DNA of 8,812 nt from DATCVA01 sp036567205 (GCA_036567205.1 DATCVA010000161.1:1-8812), one strand, 5' to 3'; positions 1-6,837 are shown, numbered from the stretch's first letter. Translations and numbers: made by a program. The notes: generated from the letters alone by a model not told the origin.

Positions 1-1
1 G

Positions 2-661
2 CAATGCTTCATCGCCGAACTGGCACACCGGGCAGGGCAGGATCACAAGCAGTTCGCGCTGGATCTGATTGGCCCCCCACGAAAATTCAACCCGGGCACC
101 ATCTCCGACACCTGGAACTACGACGAATCACCCGAGATTTACCCCTACGATACCGGCCGCCTGCGCGACGTAATCGAGGCGGCGACGCGCGGTGCGCGCT
201 GGGGTCGCACCCTGCCCAAAGGCCATGGTCTCGGGCTGGCCTTCTGCTACAGTTTCATGAGCTACACGGCCACCGTGGTCGAAGTAGCGGTGGATGACAA
301 GGGTCAAGTCCAGGTGTTGGCTGTAGACATGGCCATTGACTGCGGGCCGCAGGTCAATCCCGAGCGCATTCGTGCCCAGATGGAAGGCGGAGCCATCATG
401 GGGCTGAGCCTGGCATTGACCAGCGAGATCAGTTTCGAAAAAGGCCGTGTGAAGCAAAGCAACTTCCAAGACTACGAGGTGCTGCGCCACTCGGCCTCGC
501 CGCGCACGATCCGAACCCACCTGGTGAACGACAACCACGCCGTGCCCCCCGGCGGCGTAGGCGAACCGCCAGTGCCGCCCGTTGCGCCAGCGCTATGCAA
601 CGCCATCTTCGCGGCAACGGGCAAGCGTGTACGGCAATTACCGGTACATACCATAACTTAA
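2..661 (+). CDS. Molybdopterin-binding oxidoreductase large subunit, isoquinoline 1-oxidoreductase beta-subunit type (3' part)
   Basis: This is the C-terminal 219 residues of a protein whose start lies outside the window; the frame is open from base 2 to the TAA at 659-661. The family (xanthine dehydrogenase/IorB-like) hydroxylates N-heterocycles or oxidises aldehydes at a Mo cofactor, with a small 2Fe-2S subunit as partner. Visible family signatures are YPYDTGRLRDVIEAA, PKGHGLG, the block DCGPQVNPERIRAQMEGG followed by GLSLAL, SNFQDYEVLR, and the terminal PPGGVGEPPVPPVAPAL. The Glu of GVGEP (bases 563-565) corresponds to the conserved catalytic base of this superfamily. The tail IFAATGKRVRQLPV is the usual C-terminus, so the gene ends intact. 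It converges on the bug gene and lacks the promoter motif shared by the central cluster, so it is probably a separate unit. The substrate cannot be told; subfamily assignment is fairly sure. Confidence 0.9.
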   Translation, partial: QCFIAELAHRAGQDHKQFALDLIGPPRKFNPGTISDTWNYDESPEIYPYDTGRLRDVIEAATRGARWGRTLPKGHGLGLAFCYSFMSYTATVVEVAVDDKGQVQVLAVDMAIDCGPQVNPERIRAQMEGGAIMGLSLALTSEISFEKGRVKQSNFQDYEVLRHSASPRTIRTHLVNDNHAVPPGGVGEPPVPPVAPALCNAIFAATGKRVRQLPVHTIT

Positions 662-693
662 AAAGATTGCCGCTCAAGACGCGCCGTATGCCC

Positions 694-722
694 GCACAGG
701 CAATTCATATAACTGCCTGTGC
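694..722. terminator. Hairpin between convergent genes
   Basis: A perfect 9-bp inverted repeat, GCACAGGCA (694-702) and TGCCTGTGC (714-722), encloses an 11-nt AT-rich loop. It lies 32 nt after the molybdoenzyme stop codon and 6 nt after the bug stop on the other strand, the expected place for a bidirectional terminator. Neither side has a clear T-tract, so intrinsic termination is uncertain; it may instead protect 3' ends. Confidence 0.55.
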
Positions 723-728
723 CGGACG

Positions 729-1718
729 TTACTTGACGACGATATTGGCTTCTTTCGCAAGTTGCTCAATTTTGTTGTGCTCTGCCAGTTGTACACGCCC
801 CAGGTCTTTCGGAGAGCTTTCGACGACATCAAACATCATCTTGTCGAATACTTGTTTAACTTCGGGTGCTTGCGATGCTTTATTAATTTCCCTGGCAAGC
901 TTATCGGCGATTTCAGGTGGCAGACCGGCCGGTCCCCAGACGCCGTACCAAGATGAAAAATCGAAGCCCTCAACGCCACTTTCTGCGACAGTTGGAACAT
1001 CGGGAAGTTTAGCTACTCTGGACGCGCTGGTAACCGCAATAGCCTTGAGTTTGCCTGAAGCAACGTACGGGTAGGATCCCGGCATAGGCGACGCAGCGGC
1101 GGAGACATGACCGCCTGCAACATCGGTTAGCTGAGGTGCCGCTCCGCGATACGCAATAATCTGCATGCCAAGCTTAAGGTCGCGGTTCAACATCTCTTCT
1201 ACAAGATGACTTGAAGTGCCGTACCCGGAGGTCGCCCATGTAAGTGTCTCTTTATTCTTATTGGCAAGGGCCTGCATTTCTTTGAGCGAACTGAAGGGTG
1301 AGTCAGCGCTCGTAACGATCAACAGAGGCACTGTACCAATCTGTGCAATTGGGGTGAAGTCCTTCAGTGCATCATATTTCGCGTTAGCATTCACCAATGG
1401 CAGATAAATCTGACTCGACGCATGCAATAACAGCGTATAACCATCTGACTTCGATCGCGCCACCTGTTCGGCGCCGATCATGCCTGAAGCTCCAGGCTTG
1501 TTTTCAATGACAATAGACTGTCCCAGCTGTTTTTGTAATTGAGAGGTTACAAGACGGGCTACAGTATCGACAGAGCCACCCGGCGTGTAGGGGACTACAA
1601 CCGTTATCGGCCTGTCGGGGTATGTGTCCGTCGCTCCATGAGCCTGGGCGGCTACGAGCGAGGCAATTCCAAGGGCCGCTCCTGTAACCGCACGCCGAAC
1701 AATAGCTATCTGCTTCAT
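729..1718 (-). CDS. Bug/TctC-family periplasmic solute-binding protein
   Basis: This is a 329-residue extracytoplasmic receptor of the tripartite tricarboxylate transporter (TctC/Bug) family, which binds carboxylates or related small solutes in the periplasm. Residues 1 to about 29 are a signal peptide (basic MKQIAIVRRA, hydrophobic core, AQAHGA before the mature end). Family marks follow: YPDRPITVVVPYTPGGSVD (33-51), with the PGG loop and Asp51 in the position normally seen; NKPGASG (73-79); and SDGYTLLL (91-98). Length is normal. The ATG at 1718 is preceded by AAGGA at good spacing. No TctA or TctB membrane subunit is encoded in the window, as is common for the many orphan Bug proteins of Bordetella-type bacteria. 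It has its own copy of the shared cluster promoter (1757-1809), pointing to co-regulation with the hydrolase and an MmgE/PrpD gene. The ligand is unknown. Confidence 0.93.
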   Translation of the reverse strand: MKQIAIVRRAVTGAALGIASLVAAQAHGATDTYPDRPITVVVPYTPGGSVDTVARLVTSQLQKQLGQSIVIENKPGASGMIGAEQVARSKSDGYTLLLHASSQIYLPLVNANAKYDALKDFTPIAQIGTVPLLIVTSADSPFSSLKEMQALANKNKETLTWATSGYGTSSHLVEEMLNRDLKLGMQIIAYRGAAPQLTDVAGGHVSAAASPMPGSYPYVASGKLKAIAVTSASRVAKLPDVPTVAESGVEGFDFSSWYGVWGPAGLPPEIADKLAREINKASQAPEVKQVFDKMMFDVVESSPKDLGRVQLAEHNKIEQLAKEANIVVK

Positions 1719-1735
1719 TTTTTGTATCCTTATAA

Positions 1736-1759
1736 ATTATGATCTTCGTGAGTCATAAT
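1736..1759. promoter_or_regulatory. Inverted repeat over the bug transcription start (possible operator)
   Basis: A perfect 7-bp inverted repeat, ATTATGA (1736-1742) and TCATAAT (1753-1759), has a 10-nt spacer. It overlaps the proposed -10 hexamer (1757-1762) and the predicted start site near 1750 of the bug promoter, a position where a repressor would block initiation. No equivalent repeat with this sequence was seen at the other two cluster promoters. AT-rich intergenic DNA can produce such repeats by chance, so the function is tentative. Confidence 0.35.
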
Positions 1760-1809
1760 CTAGACCTCGTCCCGCTTGCGGTCCAATATTGTTTCGATAC
1801 TGGAGTTAT
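1757..1809 (-). promoter_or_regulatory. Shared cluster promoter, copy 1 (upstream of bug)
   Basis: On the minus strand the -35-like hexamer is TTGGAC (1781-1786), the spacer 18 bp and the -10-like hexamer TAGATT (1757-1762), giving a predicted start near 1750, about 32 nt before the bug ATG. An ATAAC half-site (1805-1809) sits at about -55 to -59. A second, facing half-site at 1821-1825 forms GTTAT-N11-ATAAC. The same elements with identical spacing occur at 4361-4413 and 6838-6890. Compared with copy 3, 23 of 31 bases match over 1779-1809 against 6860-6890, including the run CGGTCCAATA. Confidence 0.65.
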
Positions 1810-1863
1810 TCGCTAACCGTATAACAAAGAATCCAGCTTCATGGCACGGCGAAAAAAACCTGA

Positions 1864-3264
1864 TCAGGGGCGGGCCGCGGCAAGGATATCCAACAAAGGC
1901 TGAACATCATCAATTTGCTCCAGGCTGTTCGACAGCTCGATAACTTTTTCGATGTCATCGGAAGACAGGCAGGACCGAACAACATTGCGAAACTTGTCTT
2001 CAACTTCTGCCGGCTTAAGCGGATTTTCCGGACTACCGCGACGATGCAATACCTCTTGTGAAAACGTCTTGCCTGACCGCGTAGTTAGTGTCACTACCGC
2101 AGCGTGGCGAAAAGCCGGCCCCATAGCCTCAATTCTTGGATCGACGCGCGCTTTGATACGTGAAATGAATTCCAGGATTTTGGGGTCCGCCAGGCGTTCC
2201 TGACTGTACTGATCCACAAACGCCACACCATCAAAGGCAATCACAGCCAAGCTGTAGAACAGGTTCATTTGTGCCGCCGTAACGCCCTGCGCCTTATATT
2301 CCCAGGCACAGTGAACGTAAGTCATATGGCTGACACCAACCTCAATACTGGCAATATCATCTGGTTTCAAATGATGGTCTCTTATCAGCTGCGCTAGCGC
2401 ATCGAGCGCCGCGTGGATGCTGGTTACGCTAGCGTGTGGCTTGTAGCCAATTTCTGCGGTCTCCCAGATAACGCCCAGACCATCCGTTAAGCGCTTGGCA
2501 TCAGGTTTACCGGAGTATGAGCTAAGGTAGCCCCCATAGGGTGCTTCAAGCACATTAGTTATGCCTGTAAAATCCCTATCAGCAAGCAGGGCCGCGTAGA
2601 CGCCACTTTGGGCTGCGCGGCCAGAATGAAATCGCTTGACCATGGCACCCTCTTGCGCAGCCATTAGACCGCCGGCCTGCGAGCCTACGATTCCCAACGC
2701 ATGCTGCATACGTTTTGTATCTAAACCAAGCATACGACCCGCAACCCCGGCAGCAACAAAAACGCCGGAGGTCCCCTGAGGATGAAACCCTCTGAAAAAC
2801 AAGTCCATGGTAGCTGCGTTACCGACACGCACTCCAACCTCATAGCCCGCGACCATCGCAGTGATCAAGTCCGTACCACGCCGCTTTCCCGTCTTCTCTG
2901 ACAGGGCTGCCGCAACCGGCAATGCAATCGAACCCGGATGGACGATCGATTCCTTATGAATATCGTCCAGCTCAAAAGCATGGCCTGCAGTGGCATTGAC
3001 CAGTACAGCGCCAGCCACTGAGGTTCTGCGTCCTGAGCCAAACAGAGACGCAACCGGACCGCACGCCTCCTCTTCAACCATGGCTTGCACTTTCTGCGTC
3101 CAGGGCAAAGTTGCGCCAAATAAGCAACACCCAATACTATCCAGAATACTGGTCTTGATTCTGCCGACTACGGCTGGTGGAATTTGATGAAACTTCAGGC
3201 CCGCCGCAAACGCTGCCAGGTCGTGCGTAGCGCTTTCCAAGAGAGGGGTATTTGGCTGGGTCAT
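1864..3264 (-). CDS. MmgE/PrpD family protein (first paralog)
   Basis: This is a 466-residue cytoplasmic enzyme of the MmgE/PrpD family, which includes 2-methylcitrate dehydratase, cis-aconitate decarboxylase and iminodisuccinate epimerase. The N-terminal helical domain holds FELDDIH (97-103) and HPGS (109-112). Next come FHPQGTSG (160-167), KRFHSGRAAQSG (210-221) and YKPHASV (274-280). By comparison with cis-aconitate decarboxylase, Asp100/101, His109, Lys210 and Lys275 occupy the known active-site positions, so the enzyme should be active. Length is typical. The ATG at 3264 has GGAG upstream at good distance. It lies 161 bp downstream of the alpha/beta hydrolase on the same strand and has no copy of the shared promoter, so it is probably read through from the hydrolase promoter. 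The family does not reveal the substrate; calling it a methylcitrate dehydratase would be overreach. Confidence 0.92.
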   Translation of the reverse strand: MTQPNTPLLESATHDLAAFAAGLKFHQIPPAVVGRIKTSILDSIGCCLFGATLPWTQKVQAMVEEEACGPVASLFGSGRRTSVAGAVLVNATAGHAFELDDIHKESIVHPGSIALPVAAALSEKTGKRRGTDLITAMVAGYEVGVRVGNAATMDLFFRGFHPQGTSGVFVAAGVAGRMLGLDTKRMQHALGIVGSQAGGLMAAQEGAMVKRFHSGRAAQSGVYAALLADRDFTGITNVLEAPYGGYLSSYSGKPDAKRLTDGLGVIWETAEIGYKPHASVTSIHAALDALAQLIRDHHLKPDDIASIEVGVSHMTYVHCAWEYKAQGVTAAQMNLFYSLAVIAFDGVAFVDQYSQERLADPKILEFISRIKARVDPRIEAMGPAFRHAAVVTLTTRSGKTFSQEVLHRRGSPENPLKPAEVEDKFRNVVRSCLSSDDIEKVIELSNSLEQIDDVQPLLDILAAARP

Positions 3265-3349
3265 GGACTGTGCTCCGAAATGTAGTTAAACGGAATAGCG
3301 ATATGTAAGCTGTGACGAGTTTTACGCTGGGCAAGTTACAGGCGCAAAC

Positions 3350-3372
3350 AAAACACTGTGTTGCGGTGTTTT
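3350..3372. terminator. AT-rich inverted repeat in the hydrolase-MmgE/PrpD gap
   Basis: A perfect 7-bp inverted repeat, AAAACAC (3350-3356) and GTGTTTT (3366-3372), has a 9-nt loop. On the minus strand it is followed by GTTTG, a weak U-rich tail. It lies about 54 nt after the hydrolase stop, within a 161-bp gap where I see no promoter or gene. It could reduce read-through into the downstream MmgE/PrpD gene or act as a 3'-end stabiliser. The stem is AT-rich and weak. Confidence 0.3.
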
Positions 3373-3425
3373 TATACTAAGGCGATGCGTTGACCACCCC
3401 AGTTTGCCCGGAACGTTTCCAACCG

Positions 3426-4301
3426 TTAAACAGAACGTTGTTTATTCAAGTAGTCGGCAATAGCGCTCACGACCGCCTCAGGCTGCTCCGGAAGCAGCGC
3501 ATGTGCCGCGTTATCAATAGTTACGTCGGTGACGCGGCCCCCCAGGCTATCGCTTAACACCTTTGCAAACTGCTGCGGTGCTATCACATCGTATTGCGCT
3601 TGAAGATTCAATATTGGCGCCGAACCGCCCGCAAAAAAATCATCGACAGGCGTTCGCTTCTGGGCCAGAGTCTGCATAGTCATGAGGTTGGTATTCCATC
3701 CATCAAGCCATACGCTGGCATTGTTGCCAGGCGCAAAAAAGACTTGCTGCAAACTTTCTAAACGGGTCGATTGCGGAAGTGTCATGTCCCCACATACCTC
3801 AATCATTGCCCTGGTCTCATTACTGATGGGAAGGCCCTTGAAACCGGCCGGAACTTTCCCGGCAGAGCCCGCCAAAAGCAGCAGAGCGCGCACCAGGTCA
3901 GGCCGATCCGCAGCAACCGTCCTGGCGATCCAGTTTCCATGAGCGTGGCCAAGAATAAAGGCAGGGCCACTATCCTGACTTTCAATCACGGCGGCAATAT
4001 CTTCAGCCCAATCGTGTAGCGTTTTTCCCTCTAAAGGCCCGACACTATCTCCATTGCCTCGCGGCTCGGGACGCAATACGCGATAACCAGCGGCAGCCAG
4101 CGGGGTGGAGATCTCTTCAAGATCTTCTGCGCCACGGCCCAATGATGGCAGCATGACGATAAGATCGCCGATCCCTTGCGCGTATACCTCCAGGCGTACG
4201 CCATTGCTTCGCTCTACGAAGAACCGCGTAACCTCGCTACATCCATTATTTTTTGCCACTTCCTCTGAAGCTGAACGTTCATTCTTTGAAAATACTTCCA
4301 T
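3426..4301 (-). CDS. Alpha/beta hydrolase-fold protein with Ala at the nucleophile position
   Basis: This is a 291-residue cytoplasmic protein with the alpha/beta hydrolase fold. Signs are LPSLGRGAEDLEE (51-63) at the oxyanion loop, YRVLRPEPRGNGDS (73-86), the strand and elbow FILGHAHGNW (115-124), then LNLQAQYDVIAP (231-242) and DNAAHALLPEQPE (263-275). The last two place Asp238 and His267 as acid and base of a triad. The elbow, however, reads G-H-A-H-G, so the expected nucleophile Ser is Ala120 (codon GCT, bases 3942-3944). It may therefore be a non-canonical lyase, a cofactor-free enzyme, or an enzyme using water activated by His. From memory, similar predicted hydrolases of soil proteobacteria read GHAFGN, so this may be a clade trait rather than a lesion. 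It is divergent from lysR, probably first gene of a unit with the MmgE/PrpD gene at 1864-3264, and carries the shared promoter. Confidence 0.88.
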   Translation of the reverse strand: MEVFSKNERSASEEVAKNNGCSEVTRFFVERSNGVRLEVYAQGIGDLIVMLPSLGRGAEDLEEISTPLAAAGYRVLRPEPRGNGDSVGPLEGKTLHDWAEDIAAVIESQDSGPAFILGHAHGNWIARTVAADRPDLVRALLLLAGSAGKVPAGFKGLPISNETRAMIEVCGDMTLPQSTRLESLQQVFFAPGNNASVWLDGWNTNLMTMQTLAQKRTPVDDFFAGGSAPILNLQAQYDVIAPQQFAKVLSDSLGGRVTDVTIDNAAHALLPEQPEAVVSAIADYLNKQRSV

Positions 4302-4334
4302 CTCTAGTTGCCCTTTATATCGGTGATACTATGC

Positions 4335-4351
4335 TGTTTGTCCCGCAAACA
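4335..4351. promoter_or_regulatory. Leader dyad of the hydrolase transcript
   Basis: A perfect 6-bp inverted repeat, TGTTTG (4335-4340) and CAAACA (4346-4351), has a 5-nt spacer. If transcription starts near 4354 as predicted, it occupies about +3 to +19 of the hydrolase mRNA, so it could be a 5'-end hairpin. It also fits the T-N11-A form of LysR-type boxes, so a second regulator site is possible. The sequence does not separate these readings. Confidence 0.4.
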
Positions 4352-4360
4352 ACTATGGCA

Positions 4361-4413
4361 ACTCTAGCGAACTTATGGTGACACGGCCAATATGGAATTC
4401 GGCTTACTGTTAT
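4361..4413 (-). promoter_or_regulatory. Shared cluster promoter, copy 2 (alpha/beta hydrolase, divergent from lysR)
   Basis: On the minus strand, -35-like TTGGCC (4385-4390), an 18-bp spacer and -10-like TAGAGT (4361-4366) predict a start near 4354, about 53 nt before the hydrolase ATG. The ATAAC half-site (4409-4413) is at about -55 to -59. Spacing equals that of the copies upstream of bug and of the second MmgE/PrpD gene, and its -10 hexamer is identical to that of copy 3. The half-site here forms part of a complete dyad (4409-4425). Confidence 0.65.
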
Positions 4414-4425
4414 CGGAACAATAAC
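4409..4425. promoter_or_regulatory. Candidate LysR-type binding box
   Basis: GTTAT (4409-4413), a 7-nt spacer and ATAAC (4421-4425) form a perfect dyad of the T-N11-A type recognised by LysR-family proteins. Its centre is about 63 bp upstream of the predicted hydrolase start, the usual activator position. It also covers the GGAA that would serve as lysR ribosome-binding site and ends 2 nt before the lysR ATG, so bound regulator would be well placed to repress its own gene. Confidence 0.6.
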
Positions 4426-4427
4426 TA

Positions 4428-5312
4428 ATGGATGTTCGTCAACTTCGATACTTCGTCACCGTCGCGGAAGAACTGAATTTCAGCCGTGCGGCGATTCGCC
4501 TTCATATGTCGCAGCCGCCCCTCTCGCAGCAGATTAAGGCTCTTGAGGACGAACTGGGTACCGCTCTGCTCATACGAACCCGCCGCGAAGTCAAGCTTAC
4601 TGACGCAGGCAAGGTGTTCTTGCGCGAGAGCCGCGCGGTACTGTCACGGCTTCAATCGGCTGTTGACGTTACCCGTAGAACAGCCAAAGGCGACATCGGA
4701 GAGCTTCGGCTGGGGATGGCAACATCGGCGGTCTTCAATGTTATGCCGCAAATCCTGGAAAGGCTGAAAGACCAGTTTCCGCAAGCGGAAGTCTCCGTAA
4801 CAGACATGGGCTCGCGCGATCAGATCCGTGCAGTTCTCCACGACAAACTCGACATAGGACTCATCCACGAACAACCGCACATAGAAGGTCTTGAGTTTCA
4901 GCACATCTTCAGCGAATCTTTAAGCCTGGCAATTCCCTGTAACCACCCGTTTGCCAATCAGGAACACATACAGCTAAGTGAACTGAAAGAACAGCCCTTC
5001 ATCGCGTTTTCTCGCGACTACGCGCCAACATTGTTCGACAGCTTTATTGCCGCCTGCCGGGAAGGGGGGTTCAGCCCGCGAATCGCCCATACGGCACGCC
5101 ACGCCATGACGATTTTTCAAATGGTCCGGCTTGGTCTTGGTGTTGCGCTGGTTCCAAGCTCGTTCGCCCGGAGCGCTAGTCCGGGGGTTACCTACCGCCG
5201 CATGGAAACCGTGACACAAAGCGTAAGCATCTGTGCAATCTGGCACCCCAAAAACCCCTCGAATCTAGTACATGCGGCGGTACGGGAAATTCTTGCCCAT
5301 CCAATCAACTGA
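4428..5312 (+). CDS. LysR-family transcriptional regulator
   Basis: This is a 294-residue DNA-binding regulator. The winged helix-turn-helix spans about residues 1-60: MDVRQLRYFVTVAEELNFSR, then the recognition part RLHMSQPPLSQQIKALEDEL, then the wing with RTRREVKLTDAG. A linker helix follows, and residues from about 90 form a periplasmic-binding-like effector domain beginning GELRLGMATSAVFNVMPQIL, the class that senses small aromatic or aliphatic carboxylates. Length is standard. The ATG at 4428 is the natural start because the HTH begins at once; its ribosome-binding sequence is weak (GGAA about 10 nt upstream) and lies inside a candidate binding box. It is divergent from the alpha/beta hydrolase and converges on an MmgE/PrpD gene with a 13-bp gap. 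It is the obvious candidate to act at the three shared promoters. Confidence 0.94.
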   Translation: MDVRQLRYFVTVAEELNFSRAAIRLHMSQPPLSQQIKALEDELGTALLIRTRREVKLTDAGKVFLRESRAVLSRLQSAVDVTRRTAKGDIGELRLGMATSAVFNVMPQILERLKDQFPQAEVSVTDMGSRDQIRAVLHDKLDIGLIHEQPHIEGLEFQHIFSESLSLAIPCNHPFANQEHIQLSELKEQPFIAFSRDYAPTLFDSFIAACREGGFSPRIAHTARHAMTIFQMVRLGLGVALVPSSFARSASPGVTYRRMETVTQSVSICAIWHPKNPSNLVHAAVREILAHPIN

Positions 5313-5325
5313 CGCTAATCAACGG

Positions 5326-6702
5326 TCAGGACTGTAGGCTGTAATCGGGCACAGAACCATACTTGAGCAAAATGCTTAAATCAGTTTCGCCCAGGTTTTC
5401 AAACGCATTGCGCAAATTGGCCGTCGCAACATCGCCCAGCAACGGAACCAGCAGTTTTTCCGTCTTGCTTACTATGGCCTGAGCGCGGGACGGATTGGCC
5501 GCAGACCCCGATGGATCGAGAATGGTCTCGCGTATCCAGCTTCCATCTTCACTCTGCACCTCTACCCATCCACAAAAATGCGCGGGATAGAGGCTATCCA
5601 AGTGGGTGTCATGCACTAATTCTAGCTGTGTAGCTAACGCAACGACATCTTCGCCTTGCATGCGGGCATCCTCGAACTGCTCTGGCAATACAGCACCATC
5701 CAGCAACGCTACCGCTATACTGTACCGGCCGCTCATCTGTGCATTCAACGAACTTCCAGGCCGATAATCGTAGCCACATTGAACTATCACGACATTCGGC
5801 ATGCCCACCCGGACTCGCGCGCCGCGAGTCCAACGATTCCGTAATTTCAACGCTGCGTCGACGTGAGGATGCACGCTGCCACAACAAGCGTAAGGTTTAA
5901 AGTTGGTCTCAGGAGCGTGCCACCTGTCTCCTAATCCATCGATTAGAAGATTAGCCTGCGGGCTATCTGAAAATGCGTTAAGGAATCCGCCATCTTGCGC
6001 CTCAAATATTTGAGTCGGGCCGCTAAGGCCCAGGGCGGCAAGCTCCCCCGCCATGATGCCGCTTTGGGCAGCCCGCCCCGGGTGGAACCGTTTGGAATCG
6101 GTACCGTCCGCAGTAAAGGCAAATAATCCTCCGGATTGCGTCCCGGCCAGTCCCAGCGCCCAACTTGTACGCTCTGAGTCCAGACCAAGCAAGACAGAAG
6201 CCGCAGCTGCTGCGCCCAGCGGCCCGCATACCGCCGTAAGGTGCCATCCACGCAACCTGGTCTGGGCGGGCTTTAGCGCTAAAGAGCTACGAATCATGAC
6301 CTCGTAGCCGACGGCAATCGCAGCTTCAATTCGGTCAGGCGCCGAACCGATTGCTTCCGCCAGGGCAAATACAGCAGGCACTACAACCGCCCCCAAATGC
6401 ACCTTGGCATTATGGAAATCGTCCAGCTCAAAAGCATGTACAGCCGCTCCATTTACAAGAGCCGCGTCAGAGGCACGAAGCGCTGAAGCGGGCTCGCCCC
6501 AGATATGGGCCGGCTGTTGCTTTGGTTCTGATGCAAGGGCCCACGAGCGAATCGCTTGCGTCCAAGGCTGTGTTCTTCCAGCCAAAGCACAAGCAAACGT
6601 ATCCATGGCCAACAATCGCAAAGTTACCCGGACATCATCTGGAATATGGTCTCGCTGTATGCCGGATATCCACTGGGCCAGTGTTGCAGTGATTGGAGTC
6701 AT
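5326..6702 (-). CDS. MmgE/PrpD family protein (second paralog)
   Basis: This is a 458-residue cytoplasmic enzyme of the MmgE/PrpD family, starting at the ATG at 6702, which has AAAGG 6 nt upstream. A longer GTG start at 6753 would add 17 residues with no family similarity and a poorly placed ribosome site, so I rejected it. Motifs parallel the paralog at 1864-3264: FELDDFH (91-97), VHLG (101-104), GWHLT (152-156), KRFHPGRAAQSG (204-215) and FKPYACCGSVH (268-278). Asp94/95, His102, Lys204 and Lys269 sit at positions equivalent to the cis-aconitate decarboxylase active site, so it looks functional. The two paralogs are clearly diverged, not a recent duplication. It converges on lysR and carries its own shared promoter far upstream, with a leader of about 129 nt. 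Substrate unknown; it may process a related intermediate or the other stereoisomer. Confidence 0.92.
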   Translation of the reverse strand: MTPITATLAQWISGIQRDHIPDDVRVTLRLLAMDTFACALAGRTQPWTQAIRSWALASEPKQQPAHIWGEPASALRASDAALVNGAAVHAFELDDFHNAKVHLGAVVVPAVFALAEAIGSAPDRIEAAIAVGYEVMIRSSLALKPAQTRLRGWHLTAVCGPLGAAAAASVLLGLDSERTSWALGLAGTQSGGLFAFTADGTDSKRFHPGRAAQSGIMAGELAALGLSGPTQIFEAQDGGFLNAFSDSPQANLLIDGLGDRWHAPETNFKPYACCGSVHPHVDAALKLRNRWTRGARVRVGMPNVVIVQCGYDYRPGSSLNAQMSGRYSIAVALLDGAVLPEQFEDARMQGEDVVALATQLELVHDTHLDSLYPAHFCGWVEVQSEDGSWIRETILDPSGSAANPSRAQAIVSKTEKLLVPLLGDVATANLRNAFENLGETDLSILLKYGSVPDYSLQS

Positions 6703-6802
6703 GCATTGCCTTTCTATAAAAATGCCAGTCAAATGCCTACGATGCCCATCCACTGCCTCTAGTCGTTCGTGTTTGCGTAGGGATGGACCTTGGCGATTAT
6801 TA

Positions 6803-6829
6803 CGAAGGGCAGCAGTCTCGTTGCCTTCG
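6803..6829 (-). promoter_or_regulatory. Possible 5'-leader hairpin of the second MmgE/PrpD gene
   Basis: The inverted repeat CGAAGG (6803-6808) and CCTTCG (6824-6829) can be extended inward by two pairs past a one-base bulge. With transcription starting near 6831 it would occupy about +3 to +29 of the mRNA, comparable in position to the leader dyad of the hydrolase gene. A role in 5'-end stability is possible. The rest of the leader (6703-6802) shows no gene or known riboswitch pattern. Confidence 0.3.
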
Positions 6830-6837
6830 ATCTTTGC

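Noticed and set aside
595..1074. Plus-strand reading frame of 159 codons.
   Set aside because: It is antisense to the bug gene, whose product is an unmistakable family member.
1859..1868. Palindrome CCTGATCAGG followed on the minus strand by seven T, overlapping the stop codon of the first MmgE/PrpD gene.
   Set aside because: Only three base pairs can form around a four-base loop, too weak to call a terminator despite the T-tract.
1864..3264. Naming the MmgE/PrpD genes prpD (2-methylcitrate dehydratase).
   Set aside because: No prpB, prpC or acnD partner is present, and the family covers several different reactions.
3393..3442. Possible fourth promoter copy: CCAACCG-N15-TTTAT at the end of the hydrolase gene.
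   Set aside because: The position for the -10 hexamer (3393-3398) reads GGTGGT on the minus strand, and the other matches are partial; likely chance.
6702..6753. Longer start (GTG at 6753) for the second MmgE/PrpD protein, adding 17 residues.
   Set aside because: The extra residues lack family similarity and the AGAGG upstream is too close to the GTG, whereas the ATG at 6702 has AAAGG at 6 nt.
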